A stretch of DNA of 64,000 bases. It comes from Micromonospora sp. C28SCA-DRY-2 (lineage in GTDB: Bacteria; Actinomycetota; Actinomycetes; Mycobacteriales; Micromonosporaceae). Each line of letters starts with the position of its first letter. Position 1 is the stretch's first letter. Location: positions 96,244 to 160,243 of the forward strand of contig NZ_JAUMKD010000011.1 in assembly GCF_030519475.1 (NCBI RefSeq), read 5' to 3'. The position numbers and the translations under genes were made by a program. This document shows positions 41,176 to 49,247 of this stretch, piece by piece. The notes under the pieces were generated by a model that was not told the origin of the DNA, did not search any database, and worked only from the letters and a program-made list of their open reading frames with translations.

Positions 41176-42162
41176 TCAGGGCCGGGGGCCCTGGCCCCCG
41201 GTGTGCGGCAGCCGCTGCGCCGGGATGACGCCGAGCCGGCCGGCCTGGAAGTCCTCGACCGCCTGGATCAACTCGTCCCGGGTGTTCATCACGAACGGGC
41301 CGTAGTGCGCCACCGGCTCCCGGATCGGCTCGCCGCCCATGATGTAGAGCTCCAGCGCCGGGGTGTGGCTGTCCTGCCGGGCGTCCGCGGTGAACCGGAG
41401 CGCGTCGCCCGGCCCGTGCACGGCCAGTTGGCCGGTGTGCACCGGGCGGGCGTCCGTGCCGACCGTGCCGCGTCCGGCCAGCACGTAGACCAGGGCGTTG
41501 AAGTCCGGCCGCCAGGGCAGGTCGACCCGCGCCCCCGGCTCGACCGTCACGTGCGTGACGGCGATCGGGGTGTGCGTGGCGCCCGGCCCCCGGTGGCCGG
41601 CGATCTCGCCCGCGATCACCCGGATCAGCGCGCCGCCGTCGGGCGTGGTCAGCAGGGCGGCCTCCCGGCCGCGGATGTCCTGGTACTTGGGCGGGATCAT
41701 CTTGGCCACCCGGGGCAGGTTGACCCAGAGCTGGGTGCCGTGGAACAGCCCGCCGCTGACCACCAGGTGCTCCGGCGGAGCCTCGATGTGCAGCAGCCCG
41801 CTGCCGGCGGTCATCCACTGGGTGTCGCCGTCGGTGATGGTGCCGCCGCCACCATGCGAGTCCTGGTGGTCGAAGACGCCGTCGATGATGTACGTCACCG
41901 TCTCGAAGCCGCGGTGCGGGTGCCACGGCGTGCCCTTCGGCTCGCCCGGGGCGTAGTCGACCTCGCCCATCTGGTCGAGGTGGATGAACGGGTCCAGCTC
42001 GCTCAGCGGCACCCCGGCGAAGGCCCGGCGGACCGGGAAGCCCTCGCCCTCGTAGCCGCTGGGCGCGGTGGTCAGCCGGCGGACCGGCCGGAAGGTGGTG
42101 GAGTCGTCGAGCCGGGGCAGGCGGGGCAGGACGAGCACGTTGTCGACGGTGATGGCGGGCAT
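41176..42162 (-). CDS. Pirin family protein
   Basis: Cupin-type pirin of 328 residues. The N-terminal cupin has the metal site pattern PHRGFETVTYIIDG with HPH, and later GSGLLHIEAPPE followed by H; a second cupin lies in the C-terminal half (LPWRPDFNALVYVLAGRGTV). Bacterial pirins are iron-binding, often quercetinase-like or redox sensors. The ATG at 42162 follows AAGGAG and is 11 bases after the stop of a MarR-type gene, forming a two-gene operon with it. Confidence 0.92.
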   Translation of the reverse strand: MPAITVDNVLVLPRLPRLDDSTTFRPVRRLTTAPSGYEGEGFPVRRAFAGVPLSELDPFIHLDQMGEVDYAPGEPKGTPWHPHRGFETVTYIIDGVFDHQDSHGGGGTITDGDTQWMTAGSGLLHIEAPPEHLVVSGGLFHGTQLWVNLPRVAKMIPPKYQDIRGREAALLTTPDGGALIRVIAGEIAGHRGPGATHTPIAVTHVTVEPGARVDLPWRPDFNALVYVLAGRGTVGTDARPVHTGQLAVHGPGDALRFTADARQDSHTPALELYIMGGEPIREPVAHYGPFVMNTRDELIQAVEDFQAGRLGVIPAQRLPHTGGQGPRP

Positions 42163-42173
42163 CGCGGGTCTCC

Positions 42174-42662
42174 TTAACTGTCGCTGTCGCCGGGAGTGGT
42201 CGACGCGTCGCGTCCGGCGCGCAGGCGCCGGCCGAGCCGATCGAAGACCCGGGTGAGGCAGGCGACCTCGGCGTCGTCGAGGTCGTCCATCAGGTGGGTG
42301 CGGACGGACTTCAGGTGGTGCGGGGCGGCCTCGCGCAGGGTGAGCAGCCCGGCGGCGGTGAGCACCGCCTCGCTGCCGCGCCGGTCGTCCGGACAGGGCT
42401 GCCGGGCCACCAGGCCGCGCTTCTGCATGGACGAGATCTGGTACGTCAGCCGGCTCGGCGAGAAGACCAGCCGGCTGGCCAGGTCGCCCATCCGCAGCCG
42501 CTGCCCCGGCGCCTCGGAGAGCAGCACCAGAACGTGGTAGTCGGCGAAGCTCAACTCGCTGTCGGCGCGCAGGTCGTCCTCCAGCTGGGTGAACAGCCGC
42601 TGGCTGGCCTCGATGTACGCCCGCCAGGCGGCGAGGCGGGTCTGGTCCAGGCTCTCGGTCAC
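42174..42662 (-). CDS. MarR family transcriptional regulator
   Basis: Winged-helix regulator of 162 residues: helices ASQRLFTQLEDDLRADSELSFADYHVLVLL, then the recognition part RMGDLASRLVFSPSRLTYQISSMQKRGLV and the wing PDDRRGSEAVLTAAG. There is no cysteine in a position suggesting thiol-based sensing. It is the first gene of an operon with pirin, a common arrangement in which MarR controls its own promoter. GTG at 42662 was chosen from family length; a palindromic TCAAATTTTGA lies 21 bases upstream. Confidence 0.92.
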   Translation of the reverse strand: MTESLDQTRLAAWRAYIEASQRLFTQLEDDLRADSELSFADYHVLVLLSEAPGQRLRMGDLASRLVFSPSRLTYQISSMQKRGLVARQPCPDDRRGSEAVLTAAGLLTLREAAPHHLKSVRTHLMDDLDDAEVACLTRVFDRLGRRLRAGRDASTTPGDSDS

Positions 42663-42682
42663 GCCACCAGAGTAGCACTCTT

Positions 42683-42693
42683 TCAAATTTTGA
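42683..42693 (-). promoter_or_regulatory. Candidate MarR operator
   Basis: TCAAATTTTGA is an 11-base palindrome (TCAAA/TTTGA around one base) in an AT-rich spot of GC-rich DNA, 21 bases upstream of the MarR start. It is short, but its site fits autorepression of the MarR-pirin operon. Confidence 0.4.
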
Positions 42694-42864
42694 CTAGTGC
42701 CCTCAGGTGGAAGGCAGTGGTGGGTCGATAGGTCGCGAAGACTCGGTAGTGCAGCTTTGAAGAACTGGCTCGGGAGGGCGCGGCGGGCCGGCCGTCCTCG
42801 CCGGCTGGGCCACCGGCCCCTGACCCGCCCGCTCGGCACGTTGCCCGCCGGTTCGACACACGGC

Positions 42865-42894
42865 GACGGCCCCGGGTTGTGTCCCGGGGCCGTC
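42865..42894 (-). terminator. Terminator hairpin of the general stress gene
   Basis: A 12-bp perfect stem GACGGCCCCGGG (42865-42876) pairs with 42883-42894 around loop TTGTGT. It begins 17 bases after the stop of the minus-strand gene ending at 42912. Confidence 0.8.
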
Positions 42895-42911
42895 GGTGTC
42901 GTCCGTGGGGC

Positions 42912-43493
42912 TCAGGTGGCCGGTTGCTGGCGTCCCCCGGTCAGGTGCATCCGGCCCAGCAACTGCCGGGCCTGCTCGGCGAACTGGACGTCGACGATGA
43001 CCGCGTACTGGCCCGCGCGCAGGGAACTGGCCGAGGTGAAGTCCCGCTGGCCGCCGGTCATCGCGTGCGCCACCGCGCCGAAGACCGCGCCCCAGATGGC
43101 CCCGATCACCAGCCCGACCAGGATCACCGCGAGCCAGTTGCCCACCGTGAAGATGCCGAAGAGCAGCCCGATGAACAGCCCGAACCAGGCCCCGGTGCCG
43201 GCGCCGACCAGCGCGGCCCGGCCGGTGGTCATCCGGCCCAGCACCGTCTCGACCAGGGTGAGGTTGGTGCCCACGATGGCGGTGTGCTCCACCGGGAACC
43301 GGTTGTCCGCCAGGTAGTCCACCACCCGCTGGGCGGACGGATAGTCCGGATACGAGCCGATCGTCACGGTGGGTGGGCCCGTCTCCGGCCCGTGTCCGTC
43401 GCCGCTGGGCGCCGCCAGCCGGCCCGCCGGCCCGGTGGGCAGGGTGTCACCGCCCGGCATCCCGGGACGCCAGGCCGAGGTCGGATTGGTCAT
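42912..43493 (-). CDS. General stress protein, YflT-like with glycine-zipper membrane segment
   Basis: Protein of 193 residues. After a Pro/Gly-rich 40-residue start comes the YflT/general-stress-17M type domain: TIGSYPDYPSAQRVVDYLADNRFPVEHTAIVGTNL. A hydrophobic, Gly-rich hairpin follows (GAGTGAWFGLFIGLLFGIF, then LAVILVGLVIGAIWGAVFGAVAHA) which likely inserts in a membrane, then a final ferredoxin-like strand, AGQYAVIVDVQFAEQARQLL. Such proteins are stress-induced; their biochemical role is unknown. ATG at 43493. Confidence 0.87.
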   Translation of the reverse strand: MTNPTSAWRPGMPGGDTLPTGPAGRLAAPSGDGHGPETGPPTVTIGSYPDYPSAQRVVDYLADNRFPVEHTAIVGTNLTLVETVLGRMTTGRAALVGAGTGAWFGLFIGLLFGIFTVGNWLAVILVGLVIGAIWGAVFGAVAHAMTGGQRDFTSASSLRAGQYAVIVDVQFAEQARQLLGRMHLTGGRQQPAT

Positions 43494-43602
43494 GAGCGTC
43501 CTCCTTCGTCAGCCCGCTACGTTCCCCGCAGCCAGCGCCGGTAACGCCGACCCGGTCACGGAGTGCGGCGGGGGCCCGGACGCCGGGTCCGGTGAGCGGA
43601 CC

Positions 43603-43642
43603 GGGTGCATCCGTTGTCGTTCCAGCGACAATGGATGCACCC
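43603..43642 (-). terminator. 17-bp-stem hairpin downstream of the GH6 cellulase
   Basis: GGGTGCATCCGTTGTCG (43603-43619) pairs with 43626-43642, all positions paired with a single G-U, around a six-base loop. It lies 108 bases past the stop of the minus-strand GH6 gene. Its sequence is unrelated to the GAAAGAGTGGC palindromes. Confidence 0.7.
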
Positions 43643-43749
43643 GAAACGTGCGGACCAGCCGTCAGGGGGTGCCGGGGCGGGACCGGCCGTGCGGTACGGG
43701 CGGGGCCGGCCGGGCCCGGTGGCGGGCCCGGCCGGCGTGCGGCGAGCGG

Positions 43750-45108
43750 TCAGGAGCAGGCGGTGCCGTCGAGCGCGAAGCCGCCCGGCGCGGGCAGCGT
43801 GCCGCCGGAGTACGTGCCCTGGAAGCCGAGGGTGACGGTGCCGCCGGCGGGCAGGCTGGCGTTCCAGGCGGCGTTGCGGACGGTGAGCCGATCGCCGGAC
43901 TGGCTCCACTCGCCGTTCCAGCCGTTGCTCAGCCGCACCCCGGTGCCGACGGTGAAGGTGAGCGTCCAGCCGGTTCGGGCGGCGCCGTGGTTGGTCAGCC
44001 GCAGCTCGGCGGTGAACCCGCCGGGCCAGGAGTTCGGCGTGTACGTCACGGCGCAGCCACCGGCCGGCGGGGTGGTCGGCGGGGTCGTGGTCGGGGGAGG
44101 GGTGCTCGGCGGCGTGGTGGTGGGTGGCGTGGTGGTGGGCGGTGCGGTGGTGGGTCCGGCGGCGATGGCCAGGTCGTACGCCCGCTGCGGCACGAACTGG
44201 CCGGCCGGGGCGATGCAGCCGTCGGCCTCGCCGGGCAGCTTCACCCAGAGGAACGCGTCGATCGCCGGGTCGCCGGTGGCGGTGGTGCTCGGCGTGCCGA
44301 TCGCCCGGCCCGCCGGGTCGCACCACTCCGAGCCGGCCGGGCCGTTGCCGTTGCGGCTGGTGTCGATGACCGCCTTGAGCCGGGACACCCCGGTGGCCGC
44401 GATGACCGCCTTGGCGTACGCGACCTCGTCGGCGGTGCGGCGGTAGTTGGAGACGTTGAGCGAGATGCCGTCCGCGCTGTTGGCGATGTCCGCGCCGGTG
44501 AGTCGGGCGGCCGCCTCGCTGGGGGAGAGCCAGGCCGAGTGGCCGGTGTCGAAGTAGACCCGGGCGGCGGCCGAGGCGGCCTTGAGCCGCTTGCCGGCGT
44601 ACGCCATCGAGGCCATCGTCTCGGCCTGCTGGGCGGCGGTCTGGCAGTTGGTCATCAGCGGCAGCACGTCCGGCTCCAGCACGATGGTGGCCGGGCGGCC
44701 GGCCAGCCCGGCCGCCACCTGGTCGACCCACTGCCGGTAGCTGGCGTGGTCCGGGGCGCCGCCGCCGCTCGCCCCGCTGCAGTCCCGGTTCGGGATGTTG
44801 TAGACCACCAGGATCGGCACCTTGCCGGCGGCGGCCGCCGCGCCGACCAGGGCGTCCACCTCGCCGCGCACGGTCGAGGTGTTGGTCCGGGTGAACCAGC
44901 GACCCTGTGGCACGTTCGCGATCCGGTCCCGGATCACCGCCGCGCGCGGGTCGCCCGGGTTGGCCGCGACCCAGGCCGCCGCGGCGGTGGCCGGGTCGAC
45001 GTAGAAGGTCGAGTCGGCCGCGGACGCCGCCGGGGCCCGGAGGATGCCGACGGTGGCGGCGACGGTGAGCGCGGCGGCGGCCGCGGCGATCGCCGGTCTG
45101 CTTCTCAT
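43750..45108 (-). CDS. Secreted GH6 cellulase with CBM2
   Basis: Extracellular beta-1,4-glucanase of 452 residues. Signal peptide 1-31 (ends AASA), GH6 catalytic domain about 32-318, a Pro/Thr linker at 320-350 built of PTTTPP repeats, and CBM2 at 353-452 with terminal Cys pairing. Catalytic aspartates: D109 in NRDCSGAS and D147 in LEPDVLP; D297 is in PGEADGC. The size and open loops suggest an endoglucanase. ATG at 45108; a CebR/CelR-type operator lies 35 bases upstream, so it should be induced with the GH9 cellulase. Confidence 0.94.
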   Translation of the reverse strand: MRSRPAIAAAAAALTVAATVGILRAPAASAADSTFYVDPATAAAAWVAANPGDPRAAVIRDRIANVPQGRWFTRTNTSTVRGEVDALVGAAAAAGKVPILVVYNIPNRDCSGASGGGAPDHASYRQWVDQVAAGLAGRPATIVLEPDVLPLMTNCQTAAQQAETMASMAYAGKRLKAASAAARVYFDTGHSAWLSPSEAAARLTGADIANSADGISLNVSNYRRTADEVAYAKAVIAATGVSRLKAVIDTSRNGNGPAGSEWCDPAGRAIGTPSTTATGDPAIDAFLWVKLPGEADGCIAPAGQFVPQRAYDLAIAAGPTTAPPTTTPPTTTPPSTPPPTTTPPTTPPAGGCAVTYTPNSWPGGFTAELRLTNHGAARTGWTLTFTVGTGVRLSNGWNGEWSQSGDRLTVRNAAWNASLPAGGTVTLGFQGTYSGGTLPAPGGFALDGTACS

Positions 45109-45142
45109 GTTCTCTCTCCCGAGGTAGATCGACGAGCGCCGC

Positions 45143-45156
45143 TGGAAGCGCTCCCA
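45143..45156 (-). promoter_or_regulatory. CebR/CelR operator (TGGAAGCGCTCCCA)
   Basis: The 14 bases differ from the perfect TGGGAGCGCTCCCA at one position only (A for G at position 4). The site ends 35 bases upstream of the GH6 cellulase start, and makes this gene and the GH9 gene likely members of one cellobiose-responsive regulon. Confidence 0.88.
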
Positions 45157-45254
45157 TGGATGGTCGTCAACCTACGGGCTGATTGCCGCCGTGTGAAGAC
45201 CCGGTTGCCCGCGCGCTCCCGGCGGGATCGCCGGCGAGCCGGGACAATGCGGTC

Positions 45255-45755
45255 ATGCGCCTGGTCATCACCGCCGACACCCACGTGCCGAAGCGCGCGA
45301 AGGACCTCCCGACACCCCTCTGGGCGGCGATCGACGCCGCCGACGTGGTGCTGCACGCCGGCGACTGGGTGGACGAGGCGCTGCTGGACGCGATGCTGGC
45401 CCGGTCCCGCCGGCTGGTCGGGGTGTACGGCAACAACGACGGTCCGCCGCTGCGTGCCCGGCTGCCCGAGATCGCCCGGGTGGAGCTGGCCGGGCTGCGG
45501 GTGGCGGTGGTGCACGAGACCGGCCCGCGCGACCGGCGCGAACAGCGGTGCGCCGCCCGGTTCCCCGACTGCGACCTGCTGGTCTTCGGGCACTCGCACA
45601 TCCCCTGGGACACCGTGGCCCCGGGCGGGCTGCGGCTGCTCAACCCGGGGTCGCCGACCGACCGCCGAGCCCAGCCGTACGCCACCTACCTGACCGCCCG
45701 GGTGGCGGCGGGGCGGCTCGACGAGGTCGAGCTGCACCGCCTGCCACCGCGGTGA
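45255..45755 (+). CDS. YfcE/MJ0936-type metallophosphoesterase
   Basis: Calcineurin-like phosphodiesterase of 166 residues. Metal-binding blocks are complete: ITADTHVP (Asp and His), LHAGDWVD (Asp), VYGNND (Asn-Asn-Asp), VVHETG (His) and VFGHSHIPW (Gly-His-x-His). The closing LNPGSPTDRR is the family's. It likely acts on small phosphodiesters in the cytosol. ATG at 45255, divergent from the GH6 cellulase. Confidence 0.92.
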   Translation: MRLVITADTHVPKRAKDLPTPLWAAIDAADVVLHAGDWVDEALLDAMLARSRRLVGVYGNNDGPPLRARLPEIARVELAGLRVAVVHETGPRDRREQRCAARFPDCDLLVFGHSHIPWDTVAPGGLRLLNPGSPTDRRAQPYATYLTARVAAGRLDEVELHRLPPR

Positions 45756-45759
45756 CGGC

Positions 45760-45975
45760 TCACCGGCCCCGGCCGGTCTCCGCCTGGAGTTCGTCGATCC
45801 GCTTCGAGGCCTCCGCCTTGGTCAACCCCTCCGGCACCTCCGCGTCGGCCTCCCGGGCCAGTGTGGACAGGTAGGACTCCTGGGCCGCGGTCGGCGGCTC
45901 CTCGCCGGTGACCCACTCGTCCGGGTCCTTGATCGCGCCCCGCGGGTCCGGCTGGTCGTTGCTGCGGTCCGTCAT
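45760..45975 (-). CDS. DUF3072 protein
   Basis: Small acidic protein of 71 residues. The family core is clear: PPTAAQESYLSTLAREADAE followed by VPEGLTKAEASKRIDELQ, a two-helix motif that often appears in DNA-associated contexts. Start ATG at 45975, with GTGGAG five bases upstream; the ATG at 45984 lacks a site. It converges on the metallophosphoesterase gene with a four-base gap. Function unknown. Confidence 0.88.
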   Translation of the reverse strand: MTDRSNDQPDPRGAIKDPDEWVTGEEPPTAAQESYLSTLAREADAEVPEGLTKAEASKRIDELQAETGRGR

Positions 45976-46144
45976 GATCTCCACCTTCCTTCGAACAGGC
46001 GTGCCAATACCCGGACCGGCGGCGATTCATGCGAGCGACCGCCCGGTTTCGCCGCCGGCCGCGACCCGCCGGCTTGACCCGCCGGGTGGGACCCGCCGAG
46101 CGTCGCCTGCCGGGGGAGGCCCGTCGGGCGCATACGATCACCGG

Positions 46145-47101
46145 GTGACGGCGGACCGGGCGCGGGTGGTGGTGGTCGGCGCCGGGATCGCCGGGGTGGC
46201 CTGCGCCGCTGAGCTGCACCGCGCCGGTGTCCCGGTCCAGATTCGGGAACGTGCCCGGGTGCCGGGCGGCCGGATGGCGAGCCGGCGCTTCGACGGCCGG
46301 CCGGCGGACACCGGCGCGGCGTACCTGACCGTCAGCGACCCCGACTTCGCCGCGGTGGTCGACCGGTGGCGGGCCGCCGGCCTGGTCCGGGAGTGGACCG
46401 ACACCTTCGTGGCGTACGGCGCGGACGGTCGCCGGGAGGTGCCGGGCCCGATGCGCTGGGCCGCGCCGCGCGGGCTGCGGTCCCTGGTCGAACACCTGGC
46501 CCGCGAGCTGCCCGTGACGGTGGACCGGCTGGTGCTCGGCGTCGAACCGGGGCCGGTGGTGGACGGGACGCCCTGCGCCGCGGTGGCGCTGGCCATGCCC
46601 GGCCCGCAGGCCGCCCTGCTGCTCGACCCGGCGCTCACCGCGGCCACCCGGGCCACCCAGGCGCAGCGCTGGTCGCCGTCGCTCGCCGCGGTGCTGCGCT
46701 TCCCGGCGCGCCGGTGGCCCCGGTTCCGGGGCGCGTTCGTCAACGACCACCCGGTGCTCGGCCTGGTCTGCGACGACGGCGACCGGCGCGGCGACGACGC
46801 TCCGGTGCTGGTCGCGCACACCACACCCGGGTTCGCCGCCGGTCACCTGGCTCAGCCCACCGCCGCCGGCCCGGCCGTCGAGGAGGCCGTCCGAGACCTG
46901 CTCGGGCTGCCCGAGCCGGCGGAGCTGGTGCACGTGCACCGCTGGACGTACGCCAAGCCGACCGCCCGCCCGGCGGGGACGTACCACCTCGACGCCGACG
47001 GCGTCGGGCTGGCCGGGGACGCGTTCGGCCCGCCCCGGGTGCAGAGCGCCTGGCGGTCCGGCCGTGACCTGGGCCGGGCCCTGGTCGAGCGGCTCAGCTG
47101 A
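46145..47101 (+). CDS. FAD-dependent amine-oxidase-like (renalase-like) protein
   Basis: Flavoprotein of 318 residues. The ADP-binding fold opens it: RVVVVGAGIAGVACAAELHRAGVPVQIRERARVPGGRM, with the GxGxxG loop and the R-x-x-x-P-G-G-R-M of the NAD(P)-binding Rossmann amine oxidase family. The end GVGLAGDAFGPPRVQSAWRSGRDLG binds the flavin pyrophosphate. Compared with renalases (about 340 residues) it is compact and lacks a signal peptide. Substrate unknown. GTG at 46145. Confidence 0.88.
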   Translation: MTADRARVVVVGAGIAGVACAAELHRAGVPVQIRERARVPGGRMASRRFDGRPADTGAAYLTVSDPDFAAVVDRWRAAGLVREWTDTFVAYGADGRREVPGPMRWAAPRGLRSLVEHLARELPVTVDRLVLGVEPGPVVDGTPCAAVALAMPGPQAALLLDPALTAATRATQAQRWSPSLAAVLRFPARRWPRFRGAFVNDHPVLGLVCDDGDRRGDDAPVLVAHTTPGFAAGHLAQPTAAGPAVEEAVRDLLGLPEPAELVHVHRWTYAKPTARPAGTYHLDADGVGLAGDAFGPPRVQSAWRSGRDLGRALVERLS

Positions 47102-47128
47102 GCCCCGGCCCGGCGGGTCGCGGCCGGG

Positions 47129-48418
47129 TCAGGCCGGGGCGGTGTTCGCGACCGGCTCGGCCGCCCGCTCCCCCGGGTCTCCGGTGCGCTCGCCCGCCCG
47201 GTCCAGCAGCCGCATCACCGGGGTGGCCGCGACGCCGTGCACCACCACGGAGACGATCACCACCAGCCCGGTGGTCGCCCAGACCAGGTCGGCCTGCGGG
47301 AAGTCCGCCGCGGTGGTGGCGTACGCCAGGTAGAAGAGGGAGCCGACGCCGCGGATGCCGAACAGCGCGATCACCCAGTGCTCGGCCGGGCGGCCGGGCG
47401 CGCCGCGCAGCGACAGCCACCCCACCAGCGGCCGGACCAGGAAGACCAGGGCGAGCCCGACCGCGGCGGCCGGCCAGGTCAGCGGGGCCAGCAGGCCACC
47501 CACCACCGCGCCGCCGAAGAGCAGCAGCAGCAGTACGGTCAGCAGCCGCTCGACCTGCTCGGCGAAGTCGTGCAGCACGGAGTGGAACTCGTGGGTGCGC
47601 TCGGCGGCCCGGATCGCCCGGGCGGCCACGAACACCGCCAGGAAGCCGTACCCGCCGGCCAGTTCCACCAGCCCGTACGCCAGGAAGGTGGCGGCCAGCG
47701 CGAGGAAGCCCTCGGCGTGCCGGGCCAGCCGGAAGTGGCTGGGCGCCCGGAAGAAGAGCTTGCCCAGCAGCCAGCCGACCAGCCAGCCGCCGAGCACCCC
47801 GACCGCGACCTTGTAGAGCACGTCGACGGCGAGCCACCGGCCCAGCCAGTCGGCCGGGGCGAGGCCGGCGGCGGCGATGGCGATCGCCGCGTAGACGAAC
47901 GGGAAGGCCAGGCCGTCGTTGAGCCCGGCCTCGGAGGTGAGCGCGAAGCGCACCTCGTCCTCGGAGTCCTCCACGTCGGTCGGCTCGCCGACCTGCACGT
48001 CCGAGGCGAGCACCGGGTCGGTGGGGGCGAGGGCCGCGCCGAGCAGCAGCGCGGTGGCCGGCACCAGGCCGGCCCACCACCAGCCGAGCAGGGCCACCGC
48101 CGCGATGCACAGCGGCATCGCGATCGCCAGCAGCCGCCAGGTCGACGACCACCGCCGCCAGCTCAGCGGCCGGTCGATCTTCAGGCCGGCGCCCATCAGC
48201 GCGACGATCACGCCGATCTCGGTGAGGTGGGTGGCGATCTCCTTGTGCAGCAGCGGGTCGGGGTCGGGCAGGCCGGTGGGGAGCAGGAAGACCAGCATGC
48301 CCAGCGCCAGGAACGCGATCGGCATGGAGAGCGGCCGGTGTTCCAGCGCCCGGGGCAACACCCCCGCCAGCAGCGCACCGACACCGACCACCGCGAACGC
48401 GACGTCCACCGGCTCCAC
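47129..48418 (-). CDS. Cation:proton antiporter, CPA1-like
   Basis: Membrane protein of about 429 residues with 11-12 hydrophobic helices. Segments such as GAALAPTDPVLASDVQVGEP, ALTSEAGLNDGLAFPFVY with the helix-break Asn-Asp, and ALFGIRGVGSLFYLAYA resemble NhaP-type sodium or potassium/proton antiporters. The second transporter of this kind in the window, distantly related to the one at 24.8 kb and without its long C-terminal domain. Start uncertain: several GTGs between 48418 and 48427. Confidence 0.87.
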   Translation of the reverse strand: MEPVDVAFAVVGVGALLAGVLPRALEHRPLSMPIAFLALGMLVFLLPTGLPDPDPLLHKEIATHLTEIGVIVALMGAGLKIDRPLSWRRWSSTWRLLAIAMPLCIAAVALLGWWWAGLVPATALLLGAALAPTDPVLASDVQVGEPTDVEDSEDEVRFALTSEAGLNDGLAFPFVYAAIAIAAAGLAPADWLGRWLAVDVLYKVAVGVLGGWLVGWLLGKLFFRAPSHFRLARHAEGFLALAATFLAYGLVELAGGYGFLAVFVAARAIRAAERTHEFHSVLHDFAEQVERLLTVLLLLLFGGAVVGGLLAPLTWPAAAVGLALVFLVRPLVGWLSLRGAPGRPAEHWVIALFGIRGVGSLFYLAYATTAADFPQADLVWATTGLVVIVSVVVHGVAATPVMRLLDRAGERTGDPGERAAEPVANTAPA

Positions 48419-48524
48419 GACCACCACCCTTCGCCGCGCCCGCGCTGCACGGGCAGGTGGTGTCAGTCCATGCCCCGCCGGGGGCGCCGGTATTCCTCCC
48501 CGCCGCGCCGGTACGGCGTGATGG

Positions 48525-49202
48525 TCACCTCCGGGCGAGCACGGGCGAGTCGGGCAGCGCCGCCAGCAGCGCCGCCGGGTCCTCGTAGACGGCGACCGCG
48601 CCGGCCCCGGCCAGCTCACCCCGGCTGGTGCCGCCGCAGGTCAGCCCCACGCACGGGATGTCCAGCTTGCCGGCAAAGGCGACGTCCCAGACCGAGTCGC
48701 CGACGAAGACCACCCGGGCGGCGTCCAGGCCGGACTGCTCCAGCGCGGCGACCAGGATGTCCGGCGCCGGCTTGCTCTGCCGGGCGTCCGCCGACGAGGT
48801 GACGGTGTCGATCACGTCGTCCGCGGCCAGCGCCCGGCGCAGGGCGCCCACCTCGTGTTCGGCGGCCGAGGTGGCGAGCACCACCCGCAGCCCGTGCTCG
48901 GCGCAGACGCGCAGCAGGTCGGCGGCGCGCGGCAGCGGCTGGAGCCGCTCCCAGTACTCGCCGTACAGGGTGTCGTGGGCGTCGCGCAGCCGGCCGTCGG
49001 CGTCCCGGTCGCGTTCCGGGCCGAGCAGGTGGTCGAGCAGCTTGTCCGAGCCCATCCCGATGGCCCGGTGGATGGTCGCCATCGGCACCGGCCGGTCGTC
49101 CTGGCGCAGCGCCTCCCACCAGCTCACGGTGTGCAGGTAGGTGGTGTCGACCAGGGTGCCGTCGACGTCGAAGAGGACACCGGCGGGGTTGTCGGTAGGC
49201 AT
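48525..49202 (-). CDS. HAD-family phosphatase
   Basis: Haloacid-dehalogenase-type hydrolase of 225 residues, beta-phosphoglucomutase-like subgroup. Motif I is VLFDVDGTLVDT with both catalytic Asp residues; motif II is VVLATSA; motif III is the Lys in ARQSKPAPDIL; motif IV is VFVGDSVWDV. The cap lies between motifs I and II. The substrate is probably a sugar phosphate or other small phosphate ester. ATG at 49202. Confidence 0.92.
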   Translation of the reverse strand: MPTDNPAGVLFDVDGTLVDTTYLHTVSWWEALRQDDRPVPMATIHRAIGMGSDKLLDHLLGPERDRDADGRLRDAHDTLYGEYWERLQPLPRAADLLRVCAEHGLRVVLATSAAEHEVGALRRALAADDVIDTVTSSADARQSKPAPDILVAALEQSGLDAARVVFVGDSVWDVAFAGKLDIPCVGLTCGGTSRGELAGAGAVAVYEDPAALLAALPDSPVLARR

Positions 49203-49247
49203 GAGTCGCCTCCTACCCTCTCCGGGCCCGGCCGACGCCCCCGGGCG